From contig CAZPMT010000015.1 in the NCBI GenBank assembly GCA_964587655.1, positions 7,506 through 71,505 on the forward strand: DNA of 64,000 nt, written 5' to 3'. This document shows, one piece after another, positions 15,778 through 25,492 of the stretch. The notes under the pieces were generated by a model. It ran no database searches. It was not told where the DNA came from and worked only from the letters and a program-made list of their open reading frames with translations. The translations under genes were made by a program, and so were the position numbers. This stretch comes from CAZPMT01 sp964587655 (lineage in GTDB: Bacteria > Hydrogenedentota > Hydrogenedentia > Hydrogenedentales > SLHB01). The first letter of the stretch is position 1, and each line of letters begins with the position of its first letter.

Positions 15778-18700
15778 ATGTACAGGACCTGTATGAACCA
15801 CATTCGCGCGGCGGGAACGTTGCTTTTTCTCACGGCCTTGGTAGCCGTTGGGACGCAGGCCTTTGCCGCTACGACGCACATCTACGTCGCTCAGGCCAAC
15901 GGACACAACACGTCGACCACGCAAGGGACCGCGGAGGACCCCTTCAAGTCCATCACCTACGCCATGCTCACAATGGCCAGCCGGAGTACGCCCGACCCAT
16001 GGTTTGTTCACGTCAAAGCCGGGACATACGACGGGAACACTGCAAAGCCCGTCGGTGAACGGGAAGTGTTTCCGATCACTATTCGAGACGGCATGACGAT
16101 GCAGGGCGAGGATGGCGTCGATAACTGCGTTATAAGTGGCGTGATCGTAACCGGAAACGCCCCAATCCTGCTGAAAGGAGGGGACCTGAATAGCTTCGTG
16201 TTCAAAGGTTTCTCACTCAAGCTGGCTGAGGAGTACGGGACTCTGTGCGAGCTTGGTCGCTGCTCCGGTGCAATTGAAGGCTGTGCCTTCGACAGCAGCG
16301 GGTCCGCCGTGACACTGATATCTGGCATAAGCCCCTTTTCAATCAAGAACAACGCATTCTCTGGTTCGGGCACGGGTATCTCCGGCGGGAGCAATTTTGG
16401 GGCGGACGTGACGAACAACACTTTCACGGGTTTCACCATGGGCATTTACGCTGAAATCATGTCAGGCAATCTGGTCAATAATCGTTTCGCAGGAAGTATG
16501 TATGCTGTATATTCCTTTGCGTGCAGCGGAAGCATTACAGGTAACGTCGTCACAGGTGGCTACGCGGGATTTTCCCTCGGTACCACCACGGGGGACATAG
16601 TCGGTAATACTTTCGAGGCAAGCCAAGATTCAGGGCTTTCCGGTCGTCTGACTGGAAACGTAGTGAACAACGTTTTCAAACAGAACGGAGTTGGGTTGTC
16701 CAGCTGGGGGCCGGGTACTGTTGCAGAGAATCGGTTTGTTGCGAATAGAATCGGGTTGGTTGTAGGCGGAGGGTCGGCTTCGGTTGTTCGCAACTTGTTC
16801 TTAGACAACACCGAGATGAGTTGTGATCTCCGGCCGGGGGACCAGAGCATTACCGTGTCAAACAATTTCTTTCTGGGAAGCGTTAACACGATCACGGCGG
16901 TTGATGGTGCGGTAACCCTGCTGAATAACACTTTCTACGGGGCCGATGGGCCGGGACCAAGCGTCAGGATTCGGGCGAATGCATCGGGTTCGATCTTCAG
17001 GAACAACATCTTCTCGAATGTCGAAGCCGGCATCTACGGCGAAGGCGTCTTCGACGGTGTCATTGAACACAATGATTTCTTCAGCGTTGACGATATCGTC
17101 TACGTCAACGCGCAACCACTTGGCAACTATTTCCCCTATATCGAGCTTGTAGTCTCCGCGTTCCGGGGCAATCACAATTGGGAACCGGGATTTGTGAATG
17201 CGAGCCCTGAGTCCAACGACCCGGCAGACTTTCATCTGGCTGGAGATTCTCAGAACATCGATGCCGGCATGCCCGGAGGGTTCACGGAGGACTACGACGG
17301 CGAGCCGCGCCCCATGGGGCTGGGAACAGACATTGGGGCGGATGAATTCAAGGTGTTGGCGGTCCAGTTCGCGTCTTCGAATTCAAGCGGGGCGGAGAGT
17401 ACTACCCCTGCGAATCTCATCGTCAACGTCGCTCCTTCACCCACGGAACAGGTAACAGTGAATTACGCGGTGACGGGAGGCATGGCGGCGAGTGGCGAGG
17501 ACTATACGATCGGTGGCAGCCAACTCGTCTTCGCACCAGGCGACACGAGCAAGTCCGTTCCCATCACAATCAACAATGACGCGCAGTCCGAGCCGGATGA
17601 GACCATCATTGTCACACTGTCATCTCCGTCTGGGGCGATTCTGGGTTCAAATGCGACGCACACGTACACGATCTTGAACAACGACTACACGCTGACGGTG
17701 TCCGTGAGTCCGTCAGGAGCGGGAAGCGTGAACTTGGTTCCGGCAGGAGGCACTTACAACGAAGGACAAACCGTATCACTGACACCTCAGGCGAACAGCG
17801 GGTTCGTGTTTGACCACTGGGAAGGCGGCCTGACGGGCTCGGCGAACCCCGGCTCGATAGTGATGAGCGCCAACAAGACGGTGACAGCGGTTTTCAAGCA
17901 CCNNNNNNNNNNNNNNNNNNNNNNNNNNNNNNNNNNNNNNNNNNNNNNNNNNNNNNNNNNNNNNNNNNNNNNNNNNNNNNNNNNNNNNNNNNNNNNNNNN
18001 NNCGAACAGCGGGTTCGTGTTTGACCACTGGGAAGGCGGCCTGACGGGCTCGGCGAATCCCGGGTCGGTAGTGATGAACGGCAACAAGACCGTGACGGCG
18101 GTGTTCAAGCACCTTTACACGCTGACAGTGTCCGTGAGTCCGTCAGGCGCGGGAAGCGTGGGCTTGGTTCCCGCAGGGGGCACGTACACGGAAGGGCAAA
18201 CCGTATCACTTACACCTCAGGCGAATAGCGGATATGTGTTTGATCGCTGGGAAGGGGATCTTACAGGGTCGGCTAATCCCGGCTCGATAGTGATGAGCGC
18301 CAACAAGACGGTGACAGCGGTTTTCAAGCACCTTTACACGCTGACGGTGTCCGTGAGTCCGTCAGGCGCGGGAAATGTGGATCTCGACCCGTCAGGCGGT
18401 ACATACACGGACGGGACCTCGGTGACCCTGACGCCGCAAGCGAATACTGGGTTTGTGTTTGACCACTGGACAGGCGACCTGACGGGTTCGGCGAATCCTG
18501 GTTCGATAGTGATGAACGGCAACAAGACGGTGACCGCGGTATTCGCTGACGCAGGTGAGGGCGAAGGTGAAGGCGAGGGCGAAGGCGAGAGCGAACCTCC
18601 AGCGGCGCCGACGGGGTTAGTGGCGCGGTCGGGGGCGGGGCAGGTGTTGGTCGAGTGGAACGCGAATGCCGAATCCGATCTTGCGGGGTACAACGTGTAT

Positions 18701-20224
18701 CGCAGTGACAATGCCGGCGGTCCGTTCGTGAAATTGAATGATGCCTTGGTGACGGAGACGCAGTATATCGATACGGAGGTGGTCGCGGGGCACGACTATT
18801 GTTACAAGGTCACCGCCGTGGATTTGGCCGAGCTTGAGAGCGAGCCGGCCGGCCCGGCGTGTACGTCGGGGATGATTGTGATCTGGCTGCCGGACGTTTC
18901 GGGGAATCCTGGCGAGGAAGTGCGGATTCCTATGAACGTTGACAACGCCCGCGGAATTGACCCGATGGGGATGGACATCAGGCTGAGATTCGATTGCAGC
19001 CTGTTCGTTCCCGGCTCGATCCGTTGGGAGCGCACGGCGGTCACGGCGCACGTGGCGCCGTTCGTGAACGTGGACGAGGGCGAATGCCTGCTGAAGCTGT
19101 CGAGCGTGGGCGAGGCCGAGACGCTCGTAGGCGAAGGACATTTGTTCGATATTTACGGCACGATTCGTTCCGACGTTTCGGGAAACGAGTGCCGCTTGAA
19201 CTCGTTCGACCTCGTGAAGTTCTACGACGCAACGCCTGTGCTGATGCCTGTGGATTACACGGATACGGGCCTGGTGTGCTTCGAGACGGGGTGCGTCTTG
19301 GGCGACCTCAATAATGACGGCGTTGTCGACAGCGCGGACGTGATCATCGCGCTACAGATTGCCGTTGGACTCGATGCCTCGGAACTGAAGTGTTCCGAGA
19401 CTACGGGCGACATGAACGGCGATGGTGTCGTCGACAGCGCGGACGCAATCATGATCGGGCGTCTTGCGGTTGACCTGCCGATCAACCCGCCGCAGCCCGG
19501 AGCCAAGTCGTTTGGGCCGATGGACGATACCCTCTCGGCAGTTCTGAAGAATCAAGAGGCCGTGACGGTTTCCCTATCCGAGGTGAGTGCGCTCCCGGGA
19601 GAAACGGTCGAGGTACGGCTTAAGATTGATGACGCGACGGGCGCCAGTGGTTTCAATGCCACGGTAGCTTATCCGTCCGGCGATTCAGGGTTGATCCTGG
19701 AATCCGTGGACAAGGGCGCTTTGACCAGCGATTTCTCCAGTAAGGTGAATACGGAAGAACCGGGAGTGGTTCGCGTGAGCATGAGCCGCCCGACGCCATT
19801 AGGCGACGGTGCGAAAGCGGCCACAGGCGAGCTGGCGGTGCTGCGGTTCCGCGTGCCGGAGACGGCGGTCTGCGGCACGGAGATCCCGGTGCGGATTAAC
19901 GGCATCGACATCAAGGGCCAGTATGGCGACAGCTTTGCATGGTATGCGACACCGCTGAGGTCTGACGGGCAAGTCACCATCGTCTGCGACAACCCCTGCG
20001 ACAACCCGTTCGGCTGCTGTCCGGACAAGTGGACAATGGCCGCGCTCCGGAACGTCAAGGGCGACCCGGACCAGACGAACGAACTGGTCTATGGTCCGGA
20101 GGAGGCAAAGACAATGACCGCAGGAGTCGCAGGCGCAAAAGGAGACCTTATTGTGCTACTCTTCGCGGCAGCGGGCCTTGTTGTAGCAGGCGTCGCGCGG
20201 TGCGGCAAGGCGCGCGCACGCTGA
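15778..20224 (+). CDS. Giant surface protein: parallel beta-helix, Calx-beta, InlB-type repeats, FN3, cohesin-dockerin-cohesin; holds an assembly gap
   Basis: One gene split by 100 N at 17903-18002; the frame changes across the gap, which means nothing because the gap length is unknown. ATG at 15778 with GGGAGG upstream, signal peptide ending AFAA. A DUF1565/right-handed beta-helix domain (THIYVAQANGHNTSTTQGTAEDPFKSI, then many N-N-x-F turns) spans about residues 30-520. Next come a Calx-beta domain (GEDYTIGGSQLVFAPGDTSKSVPI), InlB-B-like repeats of 73 residues (GTYTEGQTVSLTPQANSGYV, FDRWEGDLTGSANPGSIVM), a short GE linker, FN3, cohesin-like, two dockerin-like loops (GDLNNDGVVDSADVI, GDMNGDGVVDSADAI), a second cohesin-like domain and the C-terminal anchor shared with the preceding protein. 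Probably a cell-surface glycan-binding or adhesive protein. Confidence 0.75.
17686..18547 (+). repeat. Tandem 219-bp repeats (InlB-B-like, 73 residues each)
   Basis: The unit starting TYTLTVSVSPSGAG recurs at about 17686, 18113 and 18332, with a partial unit directly after the gap; the period measured between 18111 and 18330 is 219 bases. Units are nearly identical in DNA, which explains why assembly failed here and implies more copies may be missing. Confidence 0.85.
17903..18002. other. Assembly gap (100 N)
   Basis: Exactly 100 N, a conventional placeholder size, inside nearly identical tandem repeats. True length is unknown. Confidence 0.98.
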
Positions 20225-20242
20225 GTTGGGATGTAGAGTAAG

Positions 20243-20283
20243 ACATCAGCAGGCCGCATCGCAGTGATGTGGCCTGCTGATGT
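20243..20283 (+). terminator. Rho-independent terminator after the second surface gene
   Basis: A long stem of 18 pairs (one G-T) with loop GCAGT: the outer part is ACATCAGCAGGCC against GGCCTGCTGATGT, followed by GAGTGCTTTTC. It begins 18 bases after the stop codon and separates this gene from the next. Confidence 0.75.
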
Positions 20284-20329
20284 GAGTGCTTTTCAGGCAT
20301 GATGGAGGACGCCTCGGAGGGGCTGATCC

Positions 20330-23300
20330 ATGTGGAAGGATTCAGGGAAGCGCCAGTCTCCTGGATGGCGAGCGCTGGCGGTCCTTCAGGTATTGGCAGT
20401 GTGGGCCGCCACGCCTGCCGCAGACGGGGAGGAGGCGCTTCAGTACCGCTTTGAGCGGCTGTGGCCGGCGCTGGTGCAGCCGTGGTACTTCAAAGCGTCG
20501 GACATTGCGACAGATGACTTGGGGCATGTTTACATCGCCGACTACATGAACTCGCGGGTGCAGAAGTACACAGCGGACGGCCAGTTTCTCTTGCAGTGGA
20601 CCTGCGGCTCGACGGATGAGCCTCCCTCTCAGTGGCCGCTACGGCTGGGCATTGACGGACGCGGCCGGGTGTTCGTGGCGGATACGTGGTTGCATCGAAT
20701 CCAAGTGTACACATCAGCGGGCCAATCGCTTTACGAATGGGAGTGGCAAGATGAGGGATCGGGCGGGACGCATGATTTCCACTACATTGCCGTTGACAAT
20801 ACTGGCAACGTTTTCATCTCCGACAAGGCCAGGAACTTGGTTCAGAAATTCTCGGCGCAGGGGGAGTTGCTGAAGACGTGGGGAGAGACGGGTAGCGGCC
20901 CCGGGCAGTTCCGCGAACCTGAAGGGATGGCGCTTGACGGAGAGGCCCGACTCTACGTCGTTGACAGAAACAATAGCAGAATCCAACGGTTCTCTCCGGA
21001 GGGCGAGTTCCAGACCCAGTGGGGCGGCCCAGGTCGCGGCCCTGGCCAGTTCGACGAGCCGCGCACCGTGGCCGTGGATAGGAATGGGACGGTCTACGTG
21101 ACGGATATGGACAATCAGCGCGTCCAACTGTTCACGGCCGACGGAGTGTTTATCAACGCCTTTGGGGACGATGCAATACCTGATGGGCTTGTCTCGCCGT
21201 TCGGCATTGCGGTCGACGGCTTGGAGCAAGTCTATGTGCTCGACGCCACGCCTAACCACCGGGTCGTCAAGTTCAGTCCGGCTGGGATGGTGCTGGGCGA
21301 ATGGAGCAGCGGAAGCGAACGTCCCGGGCGCTTCAAGCAGCCGTCCGGCGTGGCCGTTTCGACGGACGGGTTCATCTATGTAACGGATGCCGACGTGAAT
21401 CGAGTCCAGAAGTTCAGCCCCGAAGGAGAGTTCATCCGCGAATGGGGCAAGTGCGGCAGCGAATTGGGTCAGCTTGACATGCCGCGAGGCATCGCTGTCG
21501 ATAGTCTCGGACGCGTACATGTCGCCGACTCACAGAATCATCGCATCCAAGTGTTCACGGAGGAAGGCGATTTCATCGATGCGTGGGGCGGGCCTGGAAA
21601 CGAACCGGGTCAGTTCAACCTGCCACAGGACGTTCTCGTGACCAACGCGGGCGACGTCATGGTGGCTGATTACGGGCACAACCGTATCCAGCGATTCTCA
21701 CCGGCGGGAGGTTTCCTCGGCCAGTGGGGAACGCCTGGCAGCGCTCCTGGCCAGTTGACGGGGCCCACGGGCATCGCTGTGAATGAAGACGACCTGTGTT
21801 ATGTTGTCGACAACGGCGGCAACCGCGTCCAACGATTCACGGAGTCCGGCGCGTTTGTTGGACAGTGGGGCGTCACCGGCGGGGAACCTGGACAACTCGA
21901 CCATCCTTGGGATGTCGCGGTTGACGCCGAGGGCCGCGTGCTGGTATCCGACTGCTGGAATCATCGCATCCAGGCTTTCACGCCTGACGGAAGTTTCCTC
22001 GCATCGTGGGGTTCCCTCGGCTCGTCACCGGGTCAGTTCAACCTTCCGTTCGGTTTGGCGCCGATGCCCGGCGGACAGATCGTGGTTTGCGACTCGGGCA
22101 ACGCACGCGTGCAAATCTGCAAGTCCGTTCTTCTGCCATTGCGGGCCAAAGCCATCGTCGTGGCCGGAGGCGGCCCGTTTGAAGGAAATGATCTCTGGGA
22201 CGCGACGATGTTGTGTGCGAACCTCGCATATCAGGCGCTGACGTATCAAGGTTTGACCAAAGACCGGATCTTCTATATCTCTTCAGACCGCACGCAGGAC
22301 TTGGATAACAACGGCGAGCCAGACGACGTGGACGCCGAGCTGTCAAATGAGAACCTGCACTATGCGCTTACGGACTGGGCGTCCGATGCGGACAGCCTGG
22401 TGCTGTATTATGTGGACCACGGCGGGGACGGCATGCTGCGGATGAGTGCAAGCGAGATTCTGGATGCGTCCCATCTCGCGGCTTGGCTTGACGAGGCACA
22501 GGGCCATTTCGCCGGCGGGGTGCTGACCGTGATCATTGATACCTGCCAGTCCGGAAGCGTGCTCGACGCCATTGGAGGTCCGAATCGGATCTTGATCGCG
22601 AGTGCCGGGGCGGAAGAGAGTGCATATTTCCTGAGTACGGGAACGATCTCGTTCTCCAGCTTCTTCTGGATGCAGACGCTGAACGGCTCCAGTGTCTTGA
22701 ATGCCTTCACGTCCGCTCGCGACGCCATGCAAGCGACAGTTGGCTTCCAGACGCCGGAATTGCGAGACCCGCAAGGACTGGCCCACGATACGTATCTGGG
22801 GAACGGCACTGAACTTCCCGGTGAGCGCCCATCGGTGGGATCGGTGACGGCGCAATGGGACGCCGACGCCAATGGCGCAAAGATTCAAGCCACGGCGGTG
22901 ACGGACAATGACCGGATACAGAGAGTGTGGGCGGTGATCTATCCGCCGGGTTTCCGCCCGGAAGCGCCCGGAAACGCCGTAAGCCAACTGCCCTCAGTCG
23001 AGTTGTGGCCGAACGCAGACGCAACGCGATGGGAGAACACGTTCAGCGGACTAGGGACCGAAGGCATCTACCAAGTCGCCGTGTACGCGCGTGACGAGGC
23101 CGGCAACCTCTCTGAACCGGCCCTTACTTCGGTAAACGTTAGCGGTCCACTCCGGCACAAGGCTCTGCTTATCGTGGGAGACTCCGAAGGCGGCCTCTTC
23201 TCGGAGGCCTATGGCAAGGCCGCCGATCTGGCGCATCGCGCGCTGGCGTTTCAGGGCTACTCAGAGGACGATATCCTGAGCCTTGTCCCCGCAACGTCAC

Positions 23301-25336
23301 CGGCCGGTGACGACGGCACTTGCTCATTGGACGCTATTGAGAACGGCATTACAGTGTGGGCAGCGGAAACCGCGCAAGACTTGGTGGTGTATATGGTCGG
23401 TGACGGAGGCGATGGTGCGTTCCGCCTCCCCAACTCGGAGACACTTACCGCGGAAGACCTTGATCATTGGCTTGATCAACTGCAAGGGAAACTGCCGGGA
23501 CCGGTGGTCGTCGTATATGACGCCTGCCAATCGGCCACCTTCCTGACAGCTCTGACACCGCCTGAGAACAAGACCCGGATTGTCATCGCAAGCGCCGGTC
23601 CTGGCGAACCTGCTCGCTTTCTACTCGACGGGGATGTGTCGTTCTCGGGCTTCTTCTGGGCCCGCGTGCTGAACGGCGCCAGCATCGAGCGCGCATTCAT
23701 GCACGCAAAGACCGCAATGGAGTTTGCAGGACCCCAACACGCCCAACGTGACGATGACGGCGATGGCAGCGGCAACGGCGCTTTGGACGGCACGAGGTCT
23801 CGCTATCTCTCCCTCGGTGCAGGTGCAATGCTTGCCGGCGACGCCCCGCTTATCGGGGAGATCGTCCCCGAGCAAACGCTTCGCGACGAAACCGAAACCA
23901 CGGCAACTGTCTGGGTCGACGATGTCGTAAGCACTGCCGGCATAGAACGAGTCTGGGCAGTGATCACACCGCCCACTTCACAGTTTGTCAAACCCCGACA
24001 AACTGTTGCTGAGCAGGGGTGCATTTCCTTCACCCCCGTGGTTGAACTTGTGTCGGTTGACGGCAAGAGATATGAAGGGGTGTACGCGGGATTTCGCAAT
24101 ACCGGAACATACGCTATTTCGGTCTATGCGCGGGATGAGCGAGGAGAAGTATCCCTACCCCAAGACACCTTCGTTCACAGGTTGAACGGGGTAACGGGAT
24201 GCGAGGGCGAGGGGGAAGGAGAACCTGATCTATATGAGCCTGATGACACCTTTGTCACGGCGCAATGGATTGGTCTCGATGCCGCGACGCAGACGCACAA
24301 TCTCCATGCGCCATGTGACCAGGACTGGGCCCTGTTCTACGCGGCTGAGAACACGGTGGTCTCGGCGAGGACACTCAACCTTGGCGCCGAGTGCGATACG
24401 GCAATCGAGCTCTATGCGTCGGACGGGGCCACGATTCTAGCCGCCAACGACGACGGAAGCGAGTCGGATCATTCCTCGTATCTGGCATATGCCGTCAAGG
24501 AGGCAGCCCTGTTCTACGTGCGCGTCTGTCAGGCAAGGCCCAACACAGCACAGTTTGTCAAACCCCGGCAAACTGTGGGATCGGGCACGGAATACGACCT
24601 AAAGGTCTATCGAGAGGCGGGACTCTGCGTCACTGACACGGGGGTAACCGGAGTCGTCACAGATGCGTTTACTCATCGAGCGGTCAGTGGCGCCTCAGTT
24701 TATGCATCACAGGTCGGACCTCGTTATCCCTTCAAGACGGCTTCAACCGGTGAGTACGCTATCCCTGGTCTGGAACCGGGCGCCGGCGCAGTGTGGGCCG
24801 AGTACAAAGGGAGATACAATGTCTCCGCACCGACGGTATGCACGCTTGCCTGCGGCAAAATCGCTAGGGTCAACTTATCTTTGGTTCCCGTAGGCTCGGC
24901 AGACACCGGGTTCATTCGAGTGTCTATCGAACCCGCGGGCGCACGCTGTGCGAGGGCAACGTGGCAGATAGACGGAGAGGGCTCTTACGGGAGCGGCAGA
25001 ACCGTCAGTGTCCCCGCTGGACAGCATGCCGTGTCATTCACTGACGCCACAGGCGGAGGGGGCTTCTTGTGCTGTGTACCGGACGGAAAGTGGGCTGCGC
25101 CTGCAGAGCAGTCTGTGATTGTCGCACCCGGACACACAGCGGAATTGACAGCGTGGTACACCCCTCTGGGCGACACGTCGCTTTCCGCGAACTCGATACC
25201 AACGAAGTCGGCCGGTGACATCCTTATTCTGGGAGCAGTGGTCATTATTACCCACGTTGTTCGTGTTAGGAAGAAACGCGTCATACGCGAAAAGCATTTA
25301 TTGCCGCACAGTTTGTCAAGAGGCGGCAAACTGTGA
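20330..25336 (+). CDS. NHL-propeller protein with two caspase/legumain-like domains
   Basis: 1668 residues, ATG at 20330, with a signal-peptide-like start. Residues about 45-600 hold 12 NHL repeats (GQFxxPxGIAVDxxGxVYVxDxxNHRIQxF), enough for two six-bladed propellers. Domain 1 (about 607-800) is caspase/C13-like: KAIVVAGGG, His in LVLYYVDHGGDG, Cys in VIIDTCQSGS. Domain 2 (about 943-1130) is a paralogue, but the His position reads VYMVGDGGDG, while Cys in VYDACQSA stays, so it is probably inactive. Ig-like segments follow each. Then a GE linker, a PPC domain, a carboxypeptidase-regulatory-like domain and a C-terminal span with basic tail (KSAGDILILGAVVIITHVV). Palindromic elements insert QFVKPRQTV at residues 1218 and 1408, and a third copy provides the stop codon. 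Substrate and purpose are unknown. Confidence 0.8.
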   Translation: MWKDSGKRQSPGWRALAVLQVLAVWAATPAADGEEALQYRFERLWPALVQPWYFKASDIATDDLGHVYIADYMNSRVQKYTADGQFLLQWTCGSTDEPPSQWPLRLGIDGRGRVFVADTWLHRIQVYTSAGQSLYEWEWQDEGSGGTHDFHYIAVDNTGNVFISDKARNLVQKFSAQGELLKTWGETGSGPGQFREPEGMALDGEARLYVVDRNNSRIQRFSPEGEFQTQWGGPGRGPGQFDEPRTVAVDRNGTVYVTDMDNQRVQLFTADGVFINAFGDDAIPDGLVSPFGIAVDGLEQVYVLDATPNHRVVKFSPAGMVLGEWSSGSERPGRFKQPSGVAVSTDGFIYVTDADVNRVQKFSPEGEFIREWGKCGSELGQLDMPRGIAVDSLGRVHVADSQNHRIQVFTEEGDFIDAWGGPGNEPGQFNLPQDVLVTNAGDVMVADYGHNRIQRFSPAGGFLGQWGTPGSAPGQLTGPTGIAVNEDDLCYVVDNGGNRVQRFTESGAFVGQWGVTGGEPGQLDHPWDVAVDAEGRVLVSDCWNHRIQAFTPDGSFLASWGSLGSSPGQFNLPFGLAPMPGGQIVVCDSGNARVQICKSVLLPLRAKAIVVAGGGPFEGNDLWDATMLCANLAYQALTYQGLTKDRIFYISSDRTQDLDNNGEPDDVDAELSNENLHYALTDWASDADSLVLYYVDHGGDGMLRMSASEILDASHLAAWLDEAQGHFAGGVLTVIIDTCQSGSVLDAIGGPNRILIASAGAEESAYFLSTGTISFSSFFWMQTLNGSSVLNAFTSARDAMQATVGFQTPELRDPQGLAHDTYLGNGTELPGERPSVGSVTAQWDADANGAKIQATAVTDNDRIQRVWAVIYPPGFRPEAPGNAVSQLPSVELWPNADATRWENTFSGLGTEGIYQVAVYARDEAGNLSEPALTSVNVSGPLRHKALLIVGDSEGGLFSEAYGKAADLAHRALAFQGYSEDDILSLVPATSPAGDDGTCSLDAIENGITVWAAETAQDLVVYMVGDGGDGAFRLPNSETLTAEDLDHWLDQLQGKLPGPVVVVYDACQSATFLTALTPPENKTRIVIASAGPGEPARFLLDGDVSFSGFFWARVLNGASIERAFMHAKTAMEFAGPQHAQRDDDGDGSGNGALDGTRSRYLSLGAGAMLAGDAPLIGEIVPEQTLRDETETTATVWVDDVVSTAGIERVWAVITPPTSQFVKPRQTVAEQGCISFTPVVELVSVDGKRYEGVYAGFRNTGTYAISVYARDERGEVSLPQDTFVHRLNGVTGCEGEGEGEPDLYEPDDTFVTAQWIGLDAATQTHNLHAPCDQDWALFYAAENTVVSARTLNLGAECDTAIELYASDGATILAANDDGSESDHSSYLAYAVKEAALFYVRVCQARPNTAQFVKPRQTVGSGTEYDLKVYREAGLCVTDTGVTGVVTDAFTHRAVSGASVYASQVGPRYPFKTASTGEYAIPGLEPGAGAVWAEYKGRYNVSAPTVCTLACGKIARVNLSLVPVGSADTGFIRVSIEPAGARCARATWQIDGEGSYGSGRTVSVPAGQHAVSFTDATGGGGFLCCVPDGKWAAPAEQSVIVAPGHTAELTAWYTPLGDTSLSANSIPTKSAGDILILGAVVIITHVVRVRKKRVIREKHLLPHSLSRGGKL
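23980..24006 (+). repeat. In-frame palindromic element, copy 1
   Basis: Perfect 10-bp arms ACAGTTTGTC / GACAAACTGT around AAACCCC. It encodes QFVKPRQTV after ITPPTS in the second Ig-like segment; the paralogous first segment, IYPPGFRPEAPGNAVSQL, lacks it. Confidence 0.9.
24549..24577 (+). repeat. In-frame palindromic element, copy 2
   Basis: Arms CACAGTTTGTC / GGCAAACTGTG (one G-T pair) around AAACCCC. It encodes QFVKPRQTV within the last strands of the PPC domain, between ARPNTA and GSGTEYDLKVY. Confidence 0.9.
25307..25335 (+). repeat. Palindromic element, copy 3, carrying the stop codon
   Basis: Arms CACAGTTTGTC / GGCAAACTGTG with a different loop, AAGAGGC. Read in another frame it ends the protein as HSLSRGGKL followed by TGA; the TG of the stop is the last two bases of the element. 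Confidence 0.8.
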
Positions 25337-25492
25337 GCCGGTGCCGATCCGAAGAGCCGATAGCTGTGGTTCTCAAGCGATTTCCGATCGAGGGTCGGCG
25401 CCCGCTCACTTTCCGAAGTACGGCCTATTGCCGTTCTTGGGTTAGAGAGGAAACGGGCCTTCTTGAAGAAGAGCTTGCTTTCCTCGTGCCAG

